From the NCBI GenBank assembly GCA_030145035.1, contig JAQYWL010000433.1:1-10425 (forward strand): DNA of 10,425 bases, in the 5' to 3' direction. Of the stretch, positions 5,735-10,425 are shown piece after piece. The stretch is from Desulfobacteria bacterium (lineage in GTDB: Bacteria; Desulfobacterota; Desulfobacteria; Desulfobacterales; C00003060). Numbering within the stretch: the first letter of the stretch is position 1; the number at the start of each line of letters is the position of its first letter. Position numbers and translations under genes: made by a program. Below the pieces are notes generated by a model. That model was not told the origin of the DNA. It did not search any database and saw nothing but the letters and a program-made list of their open reading frames with translations.

Positions 5735-5797
5735 CCCTGGCCCAGACATGGCTAATAGGCTATGTGTTTATATATTGATGTGAGCGCCAGGGCAGGC
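5734..5797. repeat. 64-bp mini-element with conserved ends, copy 2
   Basis: Starts TCCCTGGCCCAGAC and ends CCAGGGCAGGC, as in the copy at 262-326. Only the ends are conserved; the 39-bp interior is different and AT-rich. It begins within the last base of the CCAGTACT array, so the two repeat types abut. Confidence 0.5.
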
Positions 5798-5856
5798 CAA
5801 TTGGGACGGAGCCCCGAAGTTCTTAACATAAATGGGCGCCTCTGTTCATGTGGGGC

Positions 5857-5886
5857 TTGACAGGACAGCCGAACCCCTATTAGTAT
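5857..5886 (+). promoter_or_regulatory. Candidate sigma-70 promoter toward the HAD gene
   Basis: A perfect -35 hexamer TTGACA (5857-5862) is followed after 18 bp by TAGTAT (5881-5886), a fair -10 match. It points right, toward the HAD phosphatase starting 260 bp downstream, with repeats in between. Sequence match only; the long leader makes this tentative. Confidence 0.35.
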
Positions 5887-5918
5887 GTGTCGGAATTGCT
5901 ACGACTTGTTGAACATGG

Positions 5919-6080
5919 AGTAGTGGAGCATTGGATATTGAAAGCGGTGTAAGGCTGAATACGCAAGGCTCAAGACAAGATGCTTTTCCCTGTTCGCCTT
6001 GTGCGCTGGCCATTGCGCCAACTGCATTTAATCCATCACTCCAGTACTCCATTGCTCCAATACTCCAATACTCCAATTGT
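5919..6080. repeat. Facing 8-bp CCAATACT arrays (inverted pair, long loop)
   Basis: Left block 5919-5934 (AGTAGTGG, AGCATTGG) faces right block 6033-6080 with six exact 8-bp steps: CCATCACT, CCAGTACT, CCATTGCT, CCAATACT, CCAATACT, CCAATTGT. The ~100-bp loop holds a smaller inverted pair, CGCAAGGC/GCCTTGTGCG. The right block ends in GAGCGAAGCGAACT about 50 bp before the HAD gene. Translation of the array gives SxxPILQY-like peptides, so the open frame extending upstream of the HAD gene is not real protein. Confidence 0.75.
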
Positions 6081-6146
6081 GAGCGAAGCGAACTAACTTG
6101 CTTCATACCAAAAGCTCATACAACTTACCAGAGGATTTTGTGGACT

Positions 6147-6776
6147 ATGGAATACGGTAGGGTGGTGATCTTTGATTGCGACGGCGTAATGTTTGACTCA
6201 AGGAAGGCCAATGAGGCCTACTACAACCACATTCTGACTCACTTCGGAAGACCTCGGATGAACAATGCGCAGTGTGACTATGTGCACATGCACACGGCAG
6301 AGCGATCTGTATTATACTTGTTCAGGAACGATCCAGAGTTGAAAGATGCCCTTGCCTACTGGCGCCGTATGAGCTATTTACCATTTATCCCTGTGATGGA
6401 GATGGAACCATATCTGAAAGCCTTCCTGGAATACCTGCGTCCGGCTTATAAAACCGCCATATCCACCAACCGGTCCGACACCATGGGACCTGTGTTAGCG
6501 GACCACGGACTGGAAGGATACTTTGACATAGTGGTTTCGTGCCTGGACGTGAAACATCCCAAGCCCGATCCAGAGTCGCTCATCAAGATACTGGATCATT
6601 TTGGACTATCCCCAAGGGAAGCCATCTACATCGGGGACTCAGAGATCGATGAATCGGCCGCCGAGGCCGCCGGAATTCCGTTAGTAGCATACAAGAACCC
6701 GGTGCTTTCAGCCGCCTACCATGTGACACACTTCAAAGAAATAGAAGATCTTTTGAAAAAGAATTTAGGAATTTAG
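6147..6776 (+). CDS. HAD-superfamily hydrolase, phosphoglycolate phosphatase-like
   Basis: The 209-residue product has all four HAD motifs. Motif I is FDCDGVMFDS, with nucleophile Asp10 and acid/base Asp12; motif II is AISTNRSD (104-111); motif III is KHPKPDPE (Lys136 or Lys139, 136-143); motif IV is YIGDSEIDESAAEAAG (161-176), with Asp164 and Asp168. A helical cap of ~65 residues follows motif I, the arrangement of Gph/PGM-type (subfamily IA) phosphatases, which act on small phosphorylated metabolites. The substrate cannot be assigned. The frame is open far upstream (to 5931) through repeats, so the start was set at ATG 6147, where GAGGA (6131-6135) lies 11 bp ahead and the protein begins MEYGRVVIFDCDGV as the family does. 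The last codons (NLGI and TAG) lie inside the AATTTAGG repeat array. It is convergent with fabD. Confidence 0.88.
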   Translation: MEYGRVVIFDCDGVMFDSRKANEAYYNHILTHFGRPRMNNAQCDYVHMHTAERSVLYLFRNDPELKDALAYWRRMSYLPFIPVMEMEPYLKAFLEYLRPAYKTAISTNRSDTMGPVLADHGLEGYFDIVVSCLDVKHPKPDPESLIKILDHFGLSPREAIYIGDSEIDESAAEAAGIPLVAYKNPVLSAAYHVTHFKEIEDLLKKNLGI

Positions 6777-6851
6777 GAATTTAGGAATTTAGGAATTCCG
6801 ACACATGAATCCTCCAATTCCTAAATTCCTAAATTCCCGAATTCCTCAATT
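6762..6851. repeat. Inverted 8-bp AATTTAGG array, 4 units facing 4 units
   Basis: Four perfect AATTTAGG units (6762-6793) face four CCTAAATT-type units (6820-6827, 6828-6835 perfect; CCCGAATT and CCTCAATT to 6851), separated by about 26 bp. The array could form a stem of more than 30 bp between the convergent HAD and fabD genes and might end transcription from both sides, though no U-tract follows. It overlaps the 3' end of the HAD coding sequence. Confidence 0.85.
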
Positions 6852-6855
6852 GGTA

Positions 6856-6966
6856 CTATTCGTCTTTTGCATAAAGAACAGCCAGGATGACGGTTTCCTT
6901 GTCACCATGGCACCGGACCAGATGGGGGAGTAACGCAACAAACCCAATAAACACAAATACGAAATA
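6856..6966 (-). pseudogene. Small open stretch after fabD, possible gene remnant
   Basis: Directly after the fabD TAA and in the same frame, 36 codons stay open to a TAG at 6856-6858. The tail reads LVRCHGDKETVILAVLYAKD and then E, preceded by a hydrophobic FVFVFIGFVALL segment. Codon use looks protein-like, but there is no ribosome site and the only start is a GTG at 6954. It may be the C-terminus of a lost gene, cut off by the adjacent repeat array, or chance. I do not recognise the family. Confidence 0.25.
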
Positions 6967-7908
6967 TTATGTTACGGCTTTCAGAAAGGCTTCTATCCCC
7001 TTCATTCCATCCACATTATAAACCTCATGTTCATAAGTGTCAGGGATAATCTTGCGAAGTAATCCGGTTAACACCCTCTTGGGACCAACTTCGGCGAAAA
7101 CCTCAATTTCGTCTTCTTGCATCCTGCACACCGAATCATACCACCGAACCGGGCTGCACAACTGCCTTGCCATGAGCTCCTTGATCTCGTTTGGATCTGA
7201 TTCAGAAGCCGCAGTCACATTGAACAACACGGGCCGTTTTTGCGCGTTGAAGGGGATTTCTGCCAGAAAGGCTCTAAAGTCCTTTTCAGCCCCTCGGATC
7301 AATTCGCTGTGCCATGCCCCACTGACTCTCAGGGGAATCGCCCTGGCCCCTCGGGCTTTGGCCAGTTCAGAGGCGGATTCTACCACATCGGGGGCCCCTG
7401 TTATCACTATCTGCTCGGCGGTGTTGTGATTTGCCACGGCAACCACGCCCTTTTCCTGGGCCTCTTCAACGATCTCTCGCACTGCATCAATATTCAGGCC
7501 GATAATGGCATGCATGGCCCCCTTGTGTTTGGTGGCCTCCCGATGCATCAGGTGGCCCCGTTTGAACACCAGCCGGCATGTGTCCTCAGAGTTGACCACC
7601 CCGGCAGCCCGCAAGGCACTGTATTCTCCAAGGCTGTGACCGGCAGCGACGTCAGGCTCGATCCCCTCCTTTTCCAGGGCCACAAGACAGGCCAGGTTCA
7701 CCGCTGTAACCGCAGGTTGCAGGTTCACTGTGAGGGTGAGCTCTTCCATCGGGCCCTTGAAACATAGTCGCGAGATGTGGTTTTTGGTCACCTCGTCAAC
7801 CATATCAAAGATCTCGCGCACAAAATCATATTCCTGATAAAGGTCAAGCCCCATACCGACTACCTGGGAACCCTGTCCGGGAAAGAGAAAGGCTATCTTT
7901 TTCTTCAA
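6967..7908 (-). CDS. fabD: Malonyl-CoA:ACP transacylase FabD
   Basis: FabD moves malonyl from coenzyme A to acyl carrier protein, supplying extender units for type II fatty acid synthesis in the cytoplasm. The 313-residue length is typical. Visible motifs: LFPGQGSQ at 8-15 (oxyanion loop), LQPA at 63-66, the nucleophile elbow GHSLGEY at 90-96 with Ser92, conserved Arg117, NHNTAEQIVITG at 160-171, and the catalytic His200 in AWHSEL (families usually show FHS). The start is TTG at 7906-7908: a perfect AAGGAGG stands 6 bp upstream and the product begins KKKIAFLFPGQGSQ as expected. It lies downstream of hemA on the same strand but across a ~320-bp repeat-filled spacer, and is separated from the fabH/fabG/acpP genes that usually accompany it. 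Confidence 0.96.
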   Translation of the reverse strand: MKKKIAFLFPGQGSQVVGMGLDLYQEYDFVREIFDMVDEVTKNHISRLCFKGPMEELTLTVNLQPAVTAVNLACLVALEKEGIEPDVAAGHSLGEYSALRAAGVVNSEDTCRLVFKRGHLMHREATKHKGAMHAIIGLNIDAVREIVEEAQEKGVVAVANHNTAEQIVITGAPDVVESASELAKARGARAIPLRVSGAWHSELIRGAEKDFRAFLAEIPFNAQKRPVLFNVTAASESDPNEIKELMARQLCSPVRWYDSVCRMQEDEIEVFAEVGPKRVLTGLLRKIIPDTYEHEVYNVDGMKGIEAFLKAVT

Positions 7909-7914
7909 GATCGA

Positions 7915-7921
7915 CCTCCTT
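7915..7921 (-). promoter_or_regulatory. Ribosome binding site for fabD
   Basis: AAGGAGG on the minus strand, 6 bp before a TTG codon. This perfect Shine-Dalgarno sequence decides the non-ATG start of fabD. Confidence 0.9.
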
Positions 7922-7925
7922 GTTT

Positions 7926-7985
7926 GTCATTCGTCATTCGTCATTCGTCGATGGAGCTTCGCTCCGCATAGCGCATGGCGCATGG
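7926..7985. repeat. 7-bp GTCATTC and CGCATGG arrays
   Basis: GTCATTC occurs three times in tandem (7926-7946), followed by a GGAGC-TTC-GCTCC hairpin (7953-7965), then CGCATAG, CGCATGG, CGCATGG (7965-7985). The last family recurs inverted at 8201-8220 (CTATGCG, CTATGCG, CCATGC), so this forms the outer arm of the hemA-fabD spacer structure. Confidence 0.75.
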
Positions 7986-8007
7986 CGTTTTTTGGCATTT
8001 TTCAAAA

Positions 8008-8038
8008 TCGAACAAAAAGTAGTTTACATTTTGTTCGA
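8008..8038. other. Perfect 10-bp inverted repeat with 11-nt loop
   Basis: TCGAACAAAA (8008-8017) pairs with TTTTGTTCGA (8029-8038) around the loop AGTAGTTTACA. The loop bases AGTTTACA are the exact complement of TGTAAACT at 8154-8161. It lies in the leader region of fabD between hemA and fabD. Confidence 0.6.
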
Positions 8039-8060
8039 AATGAAGGCCGGGTTTCAGTGT

Positions 8061-8128
8061 TCAGGTTTCAGGTTTCAGGTTTCAGGTTCTGCCCGTCTCA
8101 CGCCTGACACCTGAAACCTGAAACCTGA
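8061..8128. repeat. Inverted 7-bp TCAGGTT array, 4 units facing 4 units
   Basis: Four perfect TCAGGTT units (8061-8088) face CGCCTGA, CACCTGA, AACCTGA, AACCTGA (8101-8128) around a 12-bp loop. This gives a stem of about 28 bp in the middle of the hemA-fabD spacer. The architecture (four facing four) matches the AATTTAGG array at 6762-6851 although the unit differs. Confidence 0.85.
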
Positions 8129-8200
8129 ATGCAACCAAAATGCCAGGAAAAAGTGTAAACTGACTCATGAAGGATGCCCGTTTTTTTTCTACGCTTTGCT

Positions 8201-8220
8201 CTATGCGCTATGCGCCATGC
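8201..8220. repeat. Right arm of the CGCATAG/CGCATGG array
   Basis: CTATGCG (8201-8207), CTATGCG (8208-8214) and CCATGC (8215-8220) are the reverse complement of the units at 7965-7985. The arm ends 9 bp before the hemA stop codon. Confidence 0.7.
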
Positions 8221-8229
8221 TATTCCCGA

Positions 8230-9510
8230 TCAATCCTTCTCGTCCAGGTTAAACAGCCTCCGGGTAATGTCCACATGAAGAGACCTCTTATCCTCATGTT
8301 CGCTCTGCTTCAAAAAGAGTGTGGGGTCGTGCAGGATTTTCTTGACGAGGGCCTCTGTCAGCCGGTCAATCGCACCCCTGTCCTCTTCAGATGCCGATGC
8401 CAGGGAGGCAAAGGTTTTCTTGAGTTCTGCCTGCCGGATCTCCTCGATCTTTTCTCTGAGTGCAATGATCGTCGGCACGACATCAAGGGATTGGAACCAT
8501 CTTCGAAACTGGACCACAGCCCCGTCCGCAATCCGTTGCCCCCTGCGTGCCTCGTGTCGCCGTTCCTCTATGTTTTCCTCAATGGCACTCTTGAGGTCAT
8601 CGATGTCGTAGACATATACATTGGTGATCCGGTTGATCTCGGGATCTATATCCCGGGGCACTGCAATGTCAATAAGAAAGAGCGGTCGATTCTTCCGGGC
8701 GCGCATAACCCCTTTGAAATCACCATGCCTCAAGATGTAGTCAGGTGCCCCGGTGGAGCTGATGACGATGTCCACCTGTTTGAGATAGTCAGGAATCTCT
8801 TCGAATCGAATGGCCGTTCCTCTGAACCTCTCGGCAATTTCAAGGCCCCGTTCAAATGTGCGGTTGGCGACAAATATGGGACCGGCATGGTTAGTGACAA
8901 GGTGCTCCACTGCCAGTTCCGCCATCTCACCGGCACCAATAAGGAGCACCGCCTTTCGTTCCAGCTCACCAAAGATCTTGCGGCCCAATTCCACAGCCGC
9001 ATAGCTGATGGAAACCGCATGGTCGCCAATGCCGGTCTCCGTTCGCACCCGTTTGGCGACCGAAAAGGACCGGTGCATAAGCCGATTCAGGATAACCCCG
9101 CAGGTTTTATGATTACAAGCCTCCCGGTAGGATTCTTTGATCTGCCCAAGAATTTGCGCCTCCCCTACCACCATGGAATCAAGGCTTGATGCCACGCGAA
9201 AGATATGGCGCACTGCCTCATCTCCATTATATACATAGAGGGCCTGCTCAAAGGTGCTCCGAGGTGTCTTCTTGAACTCGGCAAGGAAATCCTTAACCGT
9301 TTCCACGACTTTGGACACATCCTTTGTGGCCAGGAGAAACTCCACACGGTTGCATGTAGAAAAGAGAACAATCTCATCCACGCAGGGCTCCTGGCGCATG
9401 GTTTCCAGCACTTTAGGGGTGTCTTCACTGGCAAAGGCCAAGCGTTCCCGAACCTCCACCGGTGCTGTTTCGTGATTCAGACCGATTACTACGATCTCCC
9501 TCTTTTCCAC
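8230..9510 (-). CDS. hemA: Glutamyl-tRNA reductase HemA
   Basis: HemA reduces glutamyl-tRNA(Glu) with NADPH to glutamate-1-semialdehyde, the committed step of C5-pathway tetrapyrrole synthesis (haem, sirohaem, cobalamin). The 426-residue product has the family order. The catalytic domain contains GLNHETAPVEVRERL (10-24), the active-site STCNR with Cys53, and the stretch from His102 through SSLDSMVVGEAQILGQ (108-123). The NADPH-binding Rossmann domain contains LIGAGEMAELA (190-200) and VANRTFERG. A C-terminal helical dimerisation domain ends in LHDPTLFLKQ. The start is GTG at 9508-9510, with GGGG about 7 bp ahead; it begins 3 bp after the ccsA stop, so the two genes are co-transcribed and probably translationally coupled. 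Placement next to ccsA links haem supply with cytochrome c maturation. Nothing looks damaged. Confidence 0.97.
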   Translation of the reverse strand: MEKREIVVIGLNHETAPVEVRERLAFASEDTPKVLETMRQEPCVDEIVLFSTCNRVEFLLATKDVSKVVETVKDFLAEFKKTPRSTFEQALYVYNGDEAVRHIFRVASSLDSMVVGEAQILGQIKESYREACNHKTCGVILNRLMHRSFSVAKRVRTETGIGDHAVSISYAAVELGRKIFGELERKAVLLIGAGEMAELAVEHLVTNHAGPIFVANRTFERGLEIAERFRGTAIRFEEIPDYLKQVDIVISSTGAPDYILRHGDFKGVMRARKNRPLFLIDIAVPRDIDPEINRITNVYVYDIDDLKSAIEENIEERRHEARRGQRIADGAVVQFRRWFQSLDVVPTIIALREKIEEIRQAELKKTFASLASASEEDRGAIDRLTEALVKKILHDPTLFLKQSEHEDKRSLHVDITRRLFNLDEKD

Positions 9511-9513
9511 CAG

Positions 9514-10302
9514 TTACCCCAAAAAACGTAAGAAAAATGTAAAAACGAGTATCACAAATCCCACAATGGTCATAATGGCGGCCCGCCTTCCTTGCCACCC
9601 CACGGCCAGGCGTTCATGGAGCAAGGCTGCAAATACCAGCCAGGTGATCCCTGCAAAAATCTCTTTAGGGTACCAGCTCCAGAATCGGCCATGCACCATC
9701 TGGGCATAAATAACGCCGGTAATAAGCCCAAAAGTCAGCATGGGAAATCCTGCAATAAGGCATGAATAACCCATGGAGTCAAGTAGCTTCAGGGATGGAA
9801 GTCTACGGAAGAAAAAGCCGCGCTTTTTATCCTTGATCGCCTTCTCTTGAATCAGGTACAGGATGCCCACCAGGAAGGCTACGGCAAAGGCGGCATTTCC
9901 CACAATGAGGGTGCCAACATGAAACGTCCGCCACAGGCCCTTAAAGAGCGGGTCTATTTCAACCGGCGGCCCCGGCAGGATGGAAGCAATGACCACGCAC
10001 ACGGTGGCCAGGGGTGCCACAAGGGCTCCCAGAACCATTAGATGAAATTTGATTTGAAGTATGAGAAAGACGCCGACAACGGCCCATCCAAACGTGGAAA
10101 GCGCTTCATGGAGGTTTTGAACCGGAACATGTCCGGCCTCAAAGCACTGAAGGGCGATGACTCCTGTGTGACACAGAAACCCCGCCCAAAGTAGGATACT
10201 TGCGACCCTGTACACGGGTCGCTTTTGAAACAGAACATAGCCCTGATAACCCAGCGAGCTTGCAATGTAACATACCATCGTCAAAGCAAACAAAACGCTC
10301 AT
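9514..10302 (-). CDS. ccsA: Cytochrome c biogenesis protein, CcsA/HemX family
   Basis: The 262-residue polytopic inner-membrane protein has about eight hydrophobic segments (roughly 2-24, 33-51, 70-86, 88-110, 128-151, 176-202, 214-228, 240-260). CcsA/ResC members handle haem for attachment to apocytochrome c; the short homologue HemX, next to hemA in many bacteria, has been linked to HemA level. Family marks: His128 in WRTFHVG and His229 in LLHERL, the positions of the external haem-ligand histidines, and a tryptophan-rich segment GRFWSWYPKE (205-214). The canonical form is WxWDPKE, so the Asp is replaced by Tyr here (codon TAC). The ATG at 10302 has AGAGGA 6 bp upstream. The gene leads the operon with hemA. 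Family is secure, but the ccsA versus hemX choice is not. Confidence 0.88.
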   Translation of the reverse strand: MSVLFALTMVCYIASSLGYQGYVLFQKRPVYRVASILLWAGFLCHTGVIALQCFEAGHVPVQNLHEALSTFGWAVVGVFLILQIKFHLMVLGALVAPLATVCVVIASILPGPPVEIDPLFKGLWRTFHVGTLIVGNAAFAVAFLVGILYLIQEKAIKDKKRGFFFRRLPSLKLLDSMGYSCLIAGFPMLTFGLITGVIYAQMVHGRFWSWYPKEIFAGITWLVFAALLHERLAVGWQGRRAAIMTIVGFVILVFTFFLRFLG

Positions 10303-10308
10303 CGCTAG

Positions 10309-10314
10309 TCCTCT
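10309..10314 (-). promoter_or_regulatory. Ribosome binding site for ccsA
   Basis: AGAGGA on the minus strand, 6 bp before the ATG at 10302. It supports this start. Confidence 0.7.
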
Positions 10315-10329
10315 TGATACAGATTCGGT

Positions 10330-10378
10330 AATTCAAGGATTGAGGAATTGAGGAATTTTGGGAATTTATGGCAATTCC
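10330..10378. repeat. 8-bp AATTGAGG-type array upstream of ccsA
   Basis: Units AATTCAAGG, ATTGAGG, AATTGAGG, AATTTTGG are followed by an inverted GGAATT/AATTCC pair ending near 10378. It is the same AATT-rich family as 6762-6851 but more degenerate. It lies where the ccsA-hemA promoter would be expected. Confidence 0.65.
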
Positions 10379-10397
10379 CTAACCTGGACAAGCAGGT

Positions 10398-10425
10398 AAA
10401 TCCGAAGCTCTAAATCCGAAATCCG
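10398..10425. repeat. 7-bp AAATCCG array running off the right edge
   Basis: AAATCCG at 10398-10404, 10412-10418 and 10419-10425, the first two separated by AAGCTCT. The array continues past the window, so its length and any facing arm are unknown. Confidence 0.65.

Noticed and set aside
5931..6146. N-terminal extension of the HAD phosphatase (72 codons)
   Set aside because: The extension translates the CCAATACT array into SxxPILQY-like peptides and has no family match. The ATG at 6147 with GAGGA upstream gives a normal family start.
8167..9189. 340-codon plus-strand open frame
   Set aside because: It lies opposite hemA, whose product is a full-length, motif-perfect glutamyl-tRNA reductase; the plus frame is its shadow.

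Overview
The window looks like a chromosomal stretch from a Gram-negative anaerobe, most likely a member of the Desulfobacterota (sulfate-reducer-like 'Deltaproteobacteria'). This rests on a MoeA protein fused to a periplasmic-binding-protein-like domain, a ccsA-hemA pair, an NtrC-family sigma-54 activator, and the remains of an exopolysaccharide locus with a PEP-CTERM/EpsB-type sugar transferase tail. The assignment is inference from gene content; no marker in the window fixes the genus.

Layout. Positions 1-95 hold the start of a leftward family 2 glycosyltransferase. Positions 96-1677 hold no intact gene. They are packed with repeats and contain a 53-codon remnant of a sugar transferase. 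Positions 1678-2742 (minus) encode a sigma-54 AAA+/Fis activator with no receiver domain; the first residues of the lost receiver survive just upstream behind a stop codon. Two copies of a ~300-bp composite repeat bracket this gene, and a third copy lies near 775-1065. Positions 3178-3618 are a gap with a cluster of TTTCCC/GGGAAA half-sites. Positions 3619-5553 (minus) encode the MoeA fusion. A repeat-filled gap (5554-6146) precedes a HAD phosphatase (6147-6776, plus), whose stop codon lies inside a short-repeat array. fabD (6967-7908, minus), hemA (8230-9510, minus) and ccsA (9514-10302, minus) fill the right side. ccsA and hemA form a tight operon with 3 bp between them. hemA and fabD are separated by a ~320-bp structured spacer.

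Functions. The intact genes are housekeeping: tetrapyrrole synthesis (HemA) with cytochrome c maturation (CcsA), fatty acid synthesis (FabD), and molybdenum or tungsten cofactor assembly (MoeA). The left side looks like the decayed edge of a polysaccharide locus.

The unusual content is in the gaps. Most long gaps carry families of 7-9 bp units, usually arranged as facing inverted arrays (TTCGAAC, CCAATACT, AATTTAGG, TCAGGTT, CGCATGG and AAATCCG types). The composite repeat has degenerate inverted ends, a module that flips between copies, and a 15-bp hairpin with compensatory base changes between two copies. No CRISPR, tRNA, rRNA or transposase gene was seen.
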